A model generated the notes under the pieces. It made no database searches and was not told the origin of the DNA. It saw only the letters and a list, made by a program, of their open reading frames with translations. The position numbers and the translations under genes were made by a program. From positions 223,341,325 through 223,405,324 of the forward strand of contig NC_057808.1 in NCBI RefSeq assembly GCF_018294505.1: a stretch of DNA of 64,000 nt, written 5' to 3'. Origin of the DNA: Triticum aestivum (lineage: Eukaryota; Streptophyta; Magnoliopsida; Poales; Poaceae). Positions 32,734 through 44,877 of this stretch are shown here, in pieces (the stretch's first letter is position 1; every line of letters starts with the position of its first letter).

Positions 32734-35700
32734 AACATGAATCTCGCCCTCGAGATTCGGGTTGGCTAGAAAATAGGTGAGAGTGATCCTTCCATAGGTC
32801 TTCCTCTTGTTCCCAGGTGGATTCATCTCCGATATAGTGACTCCACTGAACTTTGCAGAACTTGATTACTTTGTTGCGTGTAACTCGGCTGGCAAACTCG
32901 AGTATCTTGACTGGTTTCTCCTCATATGTCAAGTCACTATCCAACCGTATCGCTTCCAGCGGCACTGTATCTCTCAGAGGAGTATCAGCCATCTCTGCGT
33001 GGCACTTCTTCAACTGAGAAACGTGGAACACATCATGAACTTCGGACAATCCTTCGGGTAATTCCAACTTGCAGGCAACTTCTCCCATACGTTCCAAAAC
33101 TCTGTATGGTCCCACAAAACGTGGTGCTAACTTTCCCTTAACTCCAAAGCGCTTCACTCCTCGAAGTGGGGATACATGAAGATACACTCTGTCTCCGACT
33201 TCGTAAACTGTCTCCTTGCGTTTAGAATCCGCATAACTCTTCTGCCTGGACTGGGCTACCTTGAGTCTATCGCGAATCAGCTTAACCTTCTCTTCAGACT
33301 CTTTAATCAAATCTGGTCCAAACAACTGTCGGTCTCCAACTTTGTCCCACAACAACAGTGTTCTGCACCTCCTTCCGTACAGTGCTTCGAAAGGGGCCAT
33401 CTTCAAACTGGCTTGATAGCTGTTGTTGTAAGAGAACTCTACATACGGCAAATTATCGTCCCAACTAGATCCATAGTCTAGCAAACAAGCTCTCAACATG
33501 TCCTCCAGAATCTGATTGACTCTTTCAGTCTGTCCATCCGTCTGCGGGTGAAAAGCTGTACTGAACTCTAGCCTGGTTCCCAAAGTTTCATGCAACTGAT
33601 TCCGAAACTTTGAGGTAAACTGGGTTCCTCTATCTGATACAATGGTCCTCGGAACTCCATGCAGACGTACACTCATGGTCATGTATATCCTTGCCAACTT
33701 AGCACTGGTGTAAGTGGTCTTCACTGGGATGAAATGGGCTACCTTCGTCAAACGATCGACTACAACCCATATCGAGTCATAGCCTGAACGCGTCCTGGGT
33801 AATCCTGTGATAAAGTCCATGCCTAGTTTATCCCACTTCCATTCGGGTATCGGCAATGGTTGTAGCAATCCGGCTGGCTTCTGAGGCTCTGCCTTCACTC
33901 TCTGACATACATCACAAACTGCTACATATTCTGCAACATCCTTTTTCATTCCGGTCCACCAGAAACTATCCTTCAAATCCAGATACATCTTGTTATTTCC
34001 TGGGTGAATCGAATATGGCGAATCATGGGCCTCTTGCAGAATCAACTTCCTGATCTCCTGATCATTTGGCACATATACGCGGTCCTCAAACCATAAGGTA
34101 TCGTGCTCATCCTCACGAAATTCTTTAGCCTTTCCTTTACTCATCCTTTCCTTTATCTCGGCAATCTCCTTGTCTGTCTTCTGAGCTTCTCTGATCTTAT
34201 CCATCAAAGTAGACTGAATCTCCAAGGCTGCTACATAACCTCTTGGAACTATCTCCAAACATAGCTCGCGAAGGTCTTCTGCTAACTCCTTGGGTAACTC
34301 TCCGGTCATGAGTATGTTGACATGACTTTTTCGTCTCAACGCATCGGCTACTACGTTAGCCTTTCCGGGATGATAATGCAATCTCATATCATAATCCTTT
34401 ATTAGCTCTAACCATCTCCTCTGCCTGAGATTTAACTCCTTCTGCGTGAAGATATACTTCAAACTCTTGTGATCCGTGTATACCTCACAATGGTTTCCGA
34501 TGAGAAAATGTCTCCATGTCTTCAACGCATGCACTACGGCTGCTAACTCCAAATCATGCGTAGCATAATTTAACTCATGGGATTTAAGTTGTCGTGAGGC
34601 ATATGAAACAACTCTTCCCTCCTGCATAAGTATGGATCCAAGTCCTCGACGAGAAGCGTCGCAATACACTTCATAATCTTTGCGTTGATCCGGCAGAATC
34701 AACACTGGTGATGTAACCAAGCGTCTCTTCAACTCCTGAAAACTGGCCTCACATTCCTCAGTCCAATTGAATTTGGTGTCCTTCTTCAACAACTCCGTCA
34801 TGGGCTTTGCAATCTTTGAGAAATTCTCAATGAACCTCCGGTAATATCCTGCGAGTCCAAAAAAACTCCGGATCTCTCCAACTGACGTGGGTGACTCCCA
34901 GTTTGTCACAGTGACAACTTTGGTGGGGTCTACTGCTATTCCTTCCCCGGATATAACATGTCCAAGAAATCCAACTTCCTTCAGCCAAAACTCGCACTTG
35001 CTGAACTTGGCGTATAACTGATGTTCCCTGAGCTTACCAAGTACCAAGCGCAAATGCTCTTTATGTTCCTCTTCGTTCTTCGAGTAGACCAGAATGTCAT
35101 CAATGAACACCACAACGAACTTATCCAAAAACTCCATAAACACCTTGTTCATCATGTTCATAAAATAGGCAGGTGCGTTTGTCAGACCAAATGACATAAT
35201 GGTATACTCATACAGCCCGTACCTCATTGTAAAAGTTGTCTTAGGTATGTCATGCTCTCGAATCTTCAGCTGGTGATACCCTGATCGCAAATTGATCTTG
35301 GAAAACACCTTTGCTCCTTGCAGCTGGTCAAACAAATCATTGATCATCGGAAGTGGGTACTTGTTCTTAATCGTCACTTCATTCAATCCTCGATAATCAA
35401 CAACCATCCTCAATGATCCATCCTTTTTCTCCACTAGAAGTACTGGGGATCCCCAAGGTGACGAACTTGGGCAGATATAACCTTTATCCAGTAACTCCTT
35501 AATCTGCTTCTTAATTTCCTCTAAATCCTTTGCGGGCATTCTGTACGGTCTCTTAGATATTGGCCCTGTGCCTGGCAAAAGCTCAATCAAAAACTCAATG
35601 TCTCTATCTGGTGGCATGCCTGGCAACTCTTCTGGAAATACATCCGGAAAATCCTTCACCACTGGTACTTCCTCCTGTACAACTCCTGATAAGGAATTTA

Positions 35701-35956
35701 CTTGAGTCCTATTCGGCACATGCCGAGATACATACTTGATCCTTCTTCCTTCTGGGGTGGTAAGCAAAATCGACTTACTGGCGCAGTCAATGTTCCCTCC
35801 ATACTTCGATAACCAATCCATGCCTAATATCACATCCAGTCCTTGTGACTCCAATACTATTAGGTCTGAGGGAAACAAGTAGTTACCAATCCTTAATGGT
35901 AACCAATCACACCATAGGCTAGCCATATACTCTGCTCCTGGCGAGGCTACTAACAT
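32732..35956 (-). pseudogene. chromovirus pol: protease tail, RT, RNase H, integrase, chromodomain (1,074 codons open)
   Basis: One long frame. Residues 1-110: end of the protease ([13 protein letters not shown]). 135-300: RT with VDYRGLNE and [10 protein letters not shown] (284-293). 430-545: RNase H with Asp433, Glu470, Asp495 and Asp538. 640-690: integrase zinc site His644, His651, Cys681, Cys684. 710-815: integrase core Asp714, Asp775, Glu811. Then a GPY/F-like module ([13 protein letters not shown]) and a chromodomain at about 1005-1060 ([20 protein letters not shown]), thought to steer integration to marked chromatin. RT motif A reads [12 protein letters not shown]: Asn222 (AAT, 35293-35291) stands where the first catalytic Asp is expected. 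The frame is cut from gag-protease by a shift near 35955. It looks young but catalytically dead. Confidence 0.88.
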
Positions 35957-37138
35957 GGGTGACCTAAGGGCTTGGTTGGCAGTTGAAACTTATCCACAAA
36001 TCCCCTTGATATGTATGAATGCGATGCACCAGTATCAAAAAGTACGACTGCAGTAAATGACTTAACCAAAAACTTACCTATTACTGCATCTGGCTGAGCA
36101 TCAACCTCCTCCACGTTAACGTAGTTCACTTGTCCCCTGTTGAAAGGGTTGGGCTTCTTCCCAGAGCTTCCATTGCCGTTTCCATTCTTGGCTTCAGGAC
36201 ATTCATTGGCGTAATGTCCGGTCTTCTGGCATTTGTAGCAAGTCACGTGGCTTAGATCCTTCTTGGCGGGTGTTGCCGGGTTGGAACGGTTCTGTCCGCT
36301 ACTTCCTCCATTACCATTTCCATTCTTGGGGCCACTATGATTGTGCAAACTTCCTCCATTATGAGTGTGGCCTCCATGGTTATGAACAAGTCCTCCCGAA
36401 TTCGGGGTGTAACGGGTCTCTGCTGGGCTCCAGAATTGTACTTCCCTTGTCCATACTTCCTTTTGCGGCTGTCAATCTGCTGCTGCTTCCTTTCAAGCAT
36501 GAGAGCTCTATCCACCAACTCCTGATAATTATTGAAATTTGCCACCATCAACAGCATGCTCAGCTCATCATTCAGTCCTTCCAAAAACTTCTCCTTTTTA
36601 GCTGCATCTATAGCGACGTCATCTGGGGCATAACGTGCTAACTTACTAAACTCATCCACATATTGGCCAACAGTGCGCCCTCCTTGGCGTAAGTTGTGAA
36701 ACTCACGCTTCTTCATGGCCATAGCTCATGCTGAAACATGGGCAGTGCAAAAAGCTTGATGGAACTGGTCCCATGTCACAGTGTCAATAGGGTAAGTGAC
36801 TATGAAATTCTCCCACCAAGATGCTGCGGGTCCATCAAGCTGATGTGCGGCAAAACACACTCTCTCCACATCTGTGCATCCTGCAGTGGTCAACTCCCTT
36901 TCAATCTTGCGAAGCCAATCATCTGCAACAATTGGCTCGGTGCTACTGGAGAACACCGGTGGATTCAGCCTAAGAAAACGGGCTAAGTGGTCAACTGGTG
37001 GGGTGGTGGTGGGTTGTTGTTGTTGTTGTTCCCCTGGTTCTGATTCTGGACTAGTATCTGCATCAATGCATTCTGCTGCTGGATCAACTGAGTGAGCTCC
37101 GGTGGGAAAGCAAATGCATTGTCGCGTCTCGGAGGCAT
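35950..37138 (-). pseudogene. chromovirus gag, zinc knuckle and protease start, first copy, broken
   Basis: ATG at 37138 (MPPRRDN), then a poly-Pro linker with one base missing near 37000 (frameshift), the capsid domain (36956-36400), TGA at 36726-36728 where the second copy has Gly, a frameshift near 36340, the knuckle CYKCQKTGHYANEC (about 36240), the protease active site LFDTGASHSYIS (about 36030), and another shift near 35955 before the pol frame. It normally supplies the capsid and protease of the particle. Confidence 0.85.
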
Positions 37139-37340
37139 CTGCTGGGTTTAGAAAAGATGAGGAAACAGAATAGAATGAGGTCTAGAGGGAAAACACTACC
37201 CATATGCACATGAGACAAACACAAACATATCACTCAATCAAATCAAACAAGGGCATACAATCGGTCTAGAACTATCGTTACAAAAGTGTTTGGACTATGC
37301 TATATACATGGTGGAATACTACTACTGATTTGGTGGTCTA

Positions 37341-38078
37341 CTAGAAAAATTGATCGGTCGAAGACTCCATGATATCTGCTCCAGCTTCATCCACATAGTC
37401 ATCATCGCTATCGTCAGGGTCCGAGTCGGTGTCGTCGATGATGATGTAGTTCTCCTGGCAAGTGGAACTGTCATCTTCTCCTCCTAGCGCAGGGTCTCCC
37501 ATGAAAACTCCTAGCTTCCTGGTCAGGTCGTCATTCTTCTCCACTAGTACGACAATTTCCTCCATATAATCCTCGCGTGTAGCCTTGATTTCTTCCTCCA
37601 GTTCCGTGATCCTTGTCATTGCTTTCTTCAAATCCGCCATGCCTGCGCACATCTGGTTCTCCTGGCGTCGAATGTGCTGGTTTAACTCCTGGATGAAAGA
37701 GGCAATCGATCTATCCTTCTTGGTGCTGATCATCTCCCATTGCTCATCTCGGCGCCCACAAATCTGGTAGATAGTATCCTTGAGATCATTGTGGTAAACA
37801 TCTCCAATGCGTCCCATGGTGATGTGAGCTGCCATACTCTTTCCTAGACTCCAGGTTGGGGCATCGAAGGAAAACTCTATGGGCTCAGTGACTGGCGTGA
37901 ATGTCCTTCCTGGAACTTGAACTTGAATCATCCAGCGCTCCTTTTCTGGTAAAGTGGCGTTGTAAGTCCCGGTGAAGCTTGGTATTTCGATGTTCAGGTA
38001 CCTAGTGACTTCCTTCAAGTGGCGTCCAAATGGGATGTCTTCATCCGGTTGTATGAACTTGATCCTTGCATCCGCCAT
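37341..38078 (-). CDS. extra ORF between primer site and gag, 245 aa, unknown function, intact
   Basis: Open from MADARIKFIQPDEDIPFGRH to a stop at 37341, 94 bp after the primer site and 203 bp upstream of the gag ATG, on the same strand as gag. The first 100 residues look globular (PSFTGTYNATLPEKERWM), residues 130-195 form a probable coiled coil (LKKAMTRITELEEEIKATRE, LVEKNDDLTRKLG), and the tail is strongly acidic with a DDTDSDPDDSDDDY run. There is no zinc knuckle, protease, membrane segment or signal peptide. Two copies in this array keep the frame, one with a single stop. Typical chromoviruses have gag directly after the leader, so this is an added gene. I recognise no family. Confidence 0.7.
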   Translation of the reverse strand: MADARIKFIQPDEDIPFGRHLKEVTRYLNIEIPSFTGTYNATLPEKERWMIQVQVPGRTFTPVTEPIEFSFDAPTWSLGKSMAAHITMGRIGDVYHNDLKDTIYQICGRRDEQWEMISTKKDRSIASFIQELNQHIRRQENQMCAGMADLKKAMTRITELEEEIKATREDYMEEIVVLVEKNDDLTRKLGVFMGDPALGGEDDSSTCQENYIIIDDTDSDPDDSDDDYVDEAGADIMESSTDQFF

Positions 38079-38171
38079 CCTAAAGAGTAGAAAATTGAGA
38101 GGAGTTAGAAATGAGAAGAGAGTAGTGATCTAGGGCTTTAGCTTAGTGGTCGTGTCCTACAGTCAGCGTGT

Positions 38172-38183
38172 GCTCTGATACCA
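38172..38183 (-). other. primer binding site, initiator tRNA-Met
   Basis: On the minus strand tggtatcagagc lies 4 bp from the LTR end (38188). Confidence 0.87.
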
Positions 38184-38187
38184 TCTT

Positions 38188-40806
38188 TGTGGCGACCAGA
38201 CCTCAAATAGTATGATCTCTGTGCATAAGTGTCATCCCTGGATCGGTAATGCTGACACACACAGTACTTGAAGGATTTATAACAGAGTAGCAATCACACA
38301 CTTATTACATCGAATGTCTCAAAAGAGAACTTATTACAATAAATATGGCTTAAGGCCATCTAATACGATAACAGCGGAAGGCTTGGAAGATAAAGTGAGT
38401 CCATCAACTCCAACGGCATCACTGAGTGAAAGACCATGACCTAAGGCTCCTTACTCGTCGTCTGAAAAGTCTGCAACATGATACGTTGCAGCCCGAAAAC
38501 GGATCAGCACTGGCATTGTAACACAAGAGAGCAATGAACAGAATAATGCTATCACTACATGCATATATGGCTGGTGGAGGCTGTATGGTTAATATGTTTT
38601 GCGAAAAGCCAATTTTTCCCTACTGCAAAGGAATATATTTTATTTAACTACAAAGTTTGTTGAAAACATTGAGAAGGTATATCCCAATTAAAAGTAATCA
38701 TTAACAACCCATCAAATTAATTATGTAGTGATGAGATCAACACGACAATCCAAGAACCAGATACTCAAGATGTCCATAACCGGGGACACGGCTAACCATG
38801 ATTAGTTTGTACACTCTGCAGAGGTTTGCGCACTTTTCCCCACAAGACTCGATCTCCTCCGTTGGATTTCTCGCACTACATGATGTTTGAGAAACGGATG
38901 ACCGAGACATAGTCTTTCAGAAGCGTTAGCACCTTAGATGGGTAGACAGTACCACCTATATCCCCTACATCTGCTAGTCTACCACTGTAAGAGTTCACAC
39001 GACTTAATCAACTATGCTAGAGCCCATAATAGCTTGTGGCTGCACACGGAAGTTTCTAGTATGAATAATCTCATGATCCCTTTGAGCCTGGGTGGCAGTC
39101 CATAGGAGAATCACACGGTACCCCGGGATTTCCAAAAATACAGGCAATCACTGGGTTCCCCAGGTGCCTCAATCCACCCAGATGTGTATTCAAGTTGCCA
39201 CCTTAAGTTTAACCATTAGTTGAAAATCTCACATATGTCATGGATACACTCAAACCCAATCCACGTCTACGAGCATAGCATAGCAATATAAGCATAACGT
39301 AGAAGTAACTCCCAGGGTTTGATAATAAACAGGTGAATAGGCACTACCTCAGCTACTTCCCAACCCACAATTTAATTCAGATCCTAACCATGCAATTGTT
39401 TGAGGATTGACCTAATGCAATAAAACTGGGTAGTAAAGAGGTATGATCAAAGTGTTACTTGCCTTGCTGATGATCCGCGAAACCTAGAGACTCGTAGTAG
39501 CACGCTTCGCACTCCGGGTATTCTATCGCAAACAAACAAGCATACAATAAGCAATCAAGCAAGGGCACAGGTAAAACTCAAATAAGAGATCTGACCAGAA
39601 AGTTCAACTTAAGAACTCCGGTTTGCAAAAAGAATCAAATCAAACGAAGCAACAAAACTCAAACGGCGAAAGAAACAAGCTTTGTTTACTAATCTGAACT
39701 AGGGTCCAATTTTACAGTAGCAAAATCTTGTTTAAGTTGGTTAAATAGTAAGAGGGTTTCGAGACAAAACTCTAGGCGCTTGAATCGGCTGATTCCGATA
39801 AACGAGCGAAAAGTTATACTAGAACGAAAATCAAATCAGAAATCGCGATCGAAAATAATCATGGAAAATCCGAGAAAAAGAAAAAACTGACGAATAGGCT
39901 AACGAATGAACGTTCGCTGTCTGCGACTAAACGGTGAAAACGGTTCGTTAAAACGAACATACGGACGAACGTTCGGTAACTAACTGAACCAATAAAAATA
40001 AACCGAACCGATCTAAACAAAACTGAAACTAGGGTTTACGAAATAAAACCGATCGTTTTTTTAAACAAACCGGCGGCTACCTCGAACTCCGGCGGGCGGT
40101 GGGGCGGCGGCTCCGGCGGCGGGGCGGAGCGGGCAGCGGCGGCATGCAGCGGCGCGGGGCGGCAGCGGCGGCGTGCTGCGGCGCGGGGCGGCGGCGGGGT
40201 TAGGGTTTGGGCGGCGGCGGGGCTGGTTGGGCTGCGGGGGTGCGGGCGGCGGCTTATAAAGGGGGCGGCCCGAGGTCTCCTGGCCGGGTACGGCCCGAAG
40301 TCGGTTTGACTTTTTTTTAAATAATTCCAGCATGCAGAAAAAGAAAGAAAAGAAATACTAAACTGACTCCAAAAATTCCGAAATAAATTTTCCCCGTCCT
40401 CTAAAAATAGGCTGGACAATGTGAACATTTATTTGGGCCTAAAATGCAATTTTAAAAAACGCATATTTTTCCTAATTCAAATAAAATAGCGACAAAACTC
40501 CGAATAAAAAATCTTATTTGATTTTAATATTAAATCTCTAATATTTCTTTATTTTGAGGAAGTCATTTTATCCTCTCTCTTTTATTTTTAATAAAAGAAA
40601 TATTTCAGAGAAAAATAATTAAAATCAAACGATCCTCTTTTCAAAATTCAAGGAAGACTCGAATATGAAAATAATGAAATCCCCAACTCTCTCCGTGGGT
40701 CCTTGAGTTGCGTAGAATTTCTAGGATCAACCAAAATGCAATAAGATATGATATGCAATGATGATCTAATGTATAACATTTCGAATTGAAAATTTGGGAT
40801 GTTACA
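38188..40806 (-). repeat. chromovirus LTR (upstream on the minus strand), 2,619 bp
   Basis: Complete, ungapped copy with TG...CA ends and a TATA-like ctttataagcc near 40260. Its start (40806) abuts Sirevirus sequence at 40807, giving the true edge of the insertion. The GC-rich segment 40082-40200 is made of ggcggc and gcagcggc words. Confidence 0.9.
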
Positions 40807-40963
40807 TCACACGTACATGTCCGTGGGAGAATCCCTTGGTTCTCATAGTCTGCATTCATTTGCAGAATTCTTACAGCGTCACATCTATTCTCCTGAAGCC
40901 AGTTCCTGTCTGACCAGCAGACGGAAGCCTTTGCAAGTTATGAAGCCATTCAGTTTGAACTTC
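40807..40963 (+). other. leader of the Sirevirus 3' ORF with splice acceptor
   Basis: This resumes the Sirevirus. cattcatttgcag ends at 40865 and is a good 3' splice site. The downstream frame is open from 40866 through the ATG at 40964 with an earlier in-frame ATG at 40940, so the start is uncertain. Confidence 0.4.
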
Positions 40964-43900
40964 ATGGCCACTGAAAAGTCAGCTAGAAAGGGCGGCAGAC
41001 AGCGCCGTGGGAATACATCCAAAGATCTGCCGCCCGATCTGTATGAATTATACAAGACAGACCCTGAAGAAACCTATGGCGAACGCAAGACTCAAATCCA
41101 ATGGATTCGCATGTATTGGGCGGAACAATGGTTTCTGTACACATATGTGACTGCAGAGTATGCAGAGAAGAATGCCATCAAGCGACCATGGGGAGATATT
41201 CTCTTCAAAAATCTTCCACCCAGGTCCAGAACTGAAGCCATTACTCAAGGCTTCTATCCTTGCATGGTTTGAGGACCACAGCTCGAGAATGCCGACCCAT
41301 CCTCTCTGATTTGGTGTCACGATGACAATCTGTTCAAGCGCAACTATAAGTTTGCCAAAGATTCAACTGCCAAGAACAAGAAAGCATTTGGACTCGACTT
41401 CAACCCTGGTCCATCTGCTCCTAGGGCTGATGGCACTCGCGATGCTGAACCCAATCTCATCAGGCCCTTCTACAATCTCGAAGGTCTCCTCGCTCACATT
41501 GTTGTTCAGGGGGCAGCCGTGGAGCATTCTGATGACGACGCCGATACTGATGAAGCGCCTGCTCCACCTAAGCCACAGAAGCAGAAGAGAACAAAGGCTT
41601 CAAAGCCCCCTGCTGCACCTAAAGCTTCGCATGCGAAGCCACTGGCCACTACACAACCTGAAGCAAGTGTGCAGTCTGAAGATCTTTCTCGCATCTCCAA
41701 GAAGACCGAGAAGTTCAAAGAATAAGAAGCCCATCCAGAGTCCTGGGCAAGAACTGACCCCAGCTGCCGTTCTGAGGAACGAAAATGAAGCCATTGATCT
41801 GTCAAGTGATGAAGATCTTGGCGATGATGCTCTTGAGCTGTTGATAAAGAGCAAGCAAGAGGCGGAGATCTTCAACGATCTACCCCTCTTTGATGTGGAC
41901 ATTTTGAATAACTTCCTTGATGAATGGTTTGACAACCCAAGCCTCAGCATCGATGATCTTCAGCTTCCAATTGGCATCAGTGTCTCTTTCCACGGAGCCA
42001 TTGCTAATGAGCTGGCTCTGGCTCAGAAGATAGTCGAACTAAAGAACAAGATTGACCATGAGAAAGCTCAATTCAAGAGGAACATGGCCAAGCTCAGTGT
42101 GGCTGATGTCCAAAACTTTAAGCAGATGTTGCATGACCTCAAGGAGCAGTTTCATAAGAAACGTGAATAAGCTAAAGGATCAAGAGAGGGGATGAAACTC
42201 TTCGCAAGTAAATGCGTTCAAGTTCATAATGAGGCTGAAGAGCGCAAGGCACTTGGGCGTCCAGGCATCAACCCCAAGATGGCTGCCAAACAGAAAAAGA
42301 AGCCTGATGTGGCCCAAGCTGAAGCATCAGGGCGGGAAGCACCTCGCATTGTCTTCCCTGCCAGCATGACGGGCTCGAAGCCTAAGGTCCCCACAGCAGC
42401 TTCAGAACTGAAGAAGACATGGGCAGCTGAGGCCGAAGCTAGAAAGCGCAAGCACAAGAATGCCACTGATGATGCTCCTCCGACCAAGAAGCCGAAGACA
42501 AAGTCTTCGCGGAAAAATCGTGCTGCTGCCACAGAGCCACTTGTTGTCGAGCCCATCTCCGTTGCTCATCCTGCATCCGCCAACCAAGAGCGTCGGCTAG
42601 TACTTCATGAGCCTGCTTCCACAGAGGCTCCTGAAGCTGAAGACATTCCAACTGTCGACCCCATCACAACTGAAGACATTGGTCATCACGACAATGTAGA
42701 TGATGATGAAGTCCTTCCTCAGATCGAGCACCAGCCGGTATCATCGCCTGTTCTCACGAACAGCGAACTCATCAGCATTGGTCATCCCTTGACGCCAATT
42801 GCTCAGGATGCATCGTGGGCTGATCACCCCCAACAAGACACACCAAGCCAAGACACACCCAGTACTCCCCCTCCTCAAGTCACCACTCCGGTGCTTGATG
42901 ATGACAATTACATGGTGCAGACCACCCCATCTCCAAAGGCGTCGCCCGCATTTCGCAGGCTTCGAAAAGGCCCTAGGCCACAGGTCGCCATGCCGAGCGT
43001 TCCAGAAGGAGAAGTGCAACACAACTCAGTAGCACGTCAAGTGTTTCCTGACGCCACTCCAACTGTGAACGTCTCTGAGTCTGAAGCCAAACCTGCTGAA
43101 GACATTCCGGCTGCATCAGCCGATGACAACCAAGAACCGCGTCATGAAGAAGAGCGAGTTGCCACACCCCCCAACACTCAAGAAAATGTTCTTGAGGAGA
43201 ACGAGTCTGTGCCCGACCCTCCAGCTACTCAAGTGGAGGTTGAAAACATTGAGGCTGCCACCAACAACACTACTGGAGCCAATGACGTTGTCATGGCTGA
43301 AGCTAATGTGATGCCTGAAGTGAATATGGTGTCTGAAGCTAATGTTGCACCTGAAGCCAATGTGCAGCCTGAAGCCCATGTCAATGCCAATGCTCCAGTA
43401 CCGCCTCAAAGGCCTCACACCATAGTGAAAGCATTTGATCGTGGTCAACTTGTCACGATCCGCTGGCCAATTCTGGTTCCTCCGCCTGCTCCTGGACCAC
43501 AGTTTGACTATCATGTGGAGCACAGGCCTCAGGTCCAGAAGCCAAAGCCCTGACTGCCAAGATTTCCTGGAGCTGCAACTTCGCCAGGGTCATTCAATGT
43601 CAATAGCTTCAGGGCTCACAATACCTTCTTTGACAGTGCAAAGAACCCTTAGTCAAGGCCAAGAATCTCATCTGATCGCTTCTGGAGCTATCAGCAGCGC
43701 AGCTATTATTCATGCATTCTATACAATCAAGGGCGAATCTTTCCTCACATGCGTCTGGATTGTGAAGCCATTGCTGGTCTGCCCTGCTTGGAAGAAGCTC
43801 TAGACTGTTTCAGAGATGCTGGACTTCTGCAGTTTGTCACTGACAAAGAGCATTGGAATGATGAGCTTCTGCTACAATCCTATGCCACTCTTCACATTCG

Positions 43901-44877
43901 CGGCTACAACAGGGATCCGAAGACTTGGGTCCTTGAGTGGATGACAGGGGATGTACACCATGAAGCCAAAGCCCAAGATATAATTGAGCTTACTTTCCTG
44001 CCCACTCCAGGTGAAATCTATGAACCTGGTTGTCAGCTTCACCGCAATGCTTTGGAGAGCATATTTCAGAAGCCTGAGCCAAACATGAGTCAAATGCTCA
44101 GCATGATGAAGCCACTGCCACGAGATGCTGAATATCCAAAGGAATTCTTTGTTGAAGACCTAGAGTATCTGCCCCGCACCATTTATCACATTATAAGGCA
44201 AACTCTATGGCCTATCAAAGGAAATTCTCCTGCGACCAAGCTTGAAGGCGCAATGAAGACATTGGTTTTCTATATCCTCAATGGCATCAGCTTCAATGCT
44301 CAAGATTTCTTCATCAGGCAACTTGCAGCTTCTGGAATTGATTTATTTGGCCTGAAGTTTTATGCTCCGTGGGTGATGCGCTTAATCAAGCTTCACTCTT
44401 CTGTCAACTATCAGCCCTCTGCGCGCAACCATCTTATCTTCTTGCCAGAGGTTGATATGTTTGACGAAGCCATCTACCCTGAACCTGCCAAGGAGCCAAT
44501 ATATCTTCACAATGTCGATCACCAAAGCTTCACGCAACCCATTGAAGGAGTTCTTGCTGCAACTCGAGTTTATCCTCTGGTTGGCAACACACGTGCACCT
44601 CATCATGCAACTACTGAAGCCACTGAAAGCACTATTGCTCAAAGGCCTCAGAAGCGTTCTCGCGTTCTCAATGACCGAGAGCTTCTCGTGGCCTTGCATC
44701 AGAAACAGATAAGCATCAAGCGTCAGATGCAGAGCCTCTTGGTGGATGTTAATCAAATTCGCAATCTTGCCATCATGACTGGCTTAATCGCGTCTCGACA
44801 CTGCACCAGGCCCCTCTGCACCACCGGACTCCAACGTCGACCCTGCACCTTCATCTTCTCCCGATGGGAACGAGTAG
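40964..44877 (+). pseudogene. Sirevirus long 3' ORF (so-called env-like position), about 1,300 codons, broken
   Basis: It starts MATEKSARKGGRQRRG and continues with a globular region (YELYKTDPEETYGERK). An acidic and Pro/Lys-rich linker follows, then a coiled coil (about 42015-42165), two basic clusters resembling a nuclear signal (RKRKHKN and TKKPKTKSSRKNR, 42439-42522), acidic low complexity, a run of EAN/PEAN repeats (43298-43405) and a C-terminal globular part (43555-44780). I see no signal peptide or membrane segment, so an envelope role is not supported; the role is unknown. Breaks: TGA 41270-41272, frameshift near 41720, TAA 42168-42170, TGA 43551-43553, TAG 43650-43652, and a shift near 44790 before the probable end TAG 44875-44877. 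Confidence 0.72.

Larger units (their letters stand above)
28125..40806 (-). mobile_element. Tekay-type chromovirus (Gypsy) in an LTR-internal-LTR-partial internal array
   Basis: On the minus strand the order is LTR (40806-38188), primer site, extra ORF, gag, protease, RT, RNase H, integrase, chromodomain, polypurine tract, LTR (32719-29872), then a second primer site, extra ORF and gag N-terminus that stops at 28125. The second internal copy is nearly identical to the first. The left end is therefore cut inside gag, and no target duplication can be seen there, while the right end is an intact LTR terminus joined to the Sirevirus at 40807. RT-before-integrase order and a C-terminal chromodomain place it among chromoviruses, probably Tekay/Del. 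Such a structure can arise by unequal recombination followed by deletion. Confidence 0.85.

Noticed and set aside
32807..34053. Plus-strand frames over the chromovirus pol
   Set aside because: Antisense shadows of a gene with clear RT, RNase H and integrase motifs on the minus strand.
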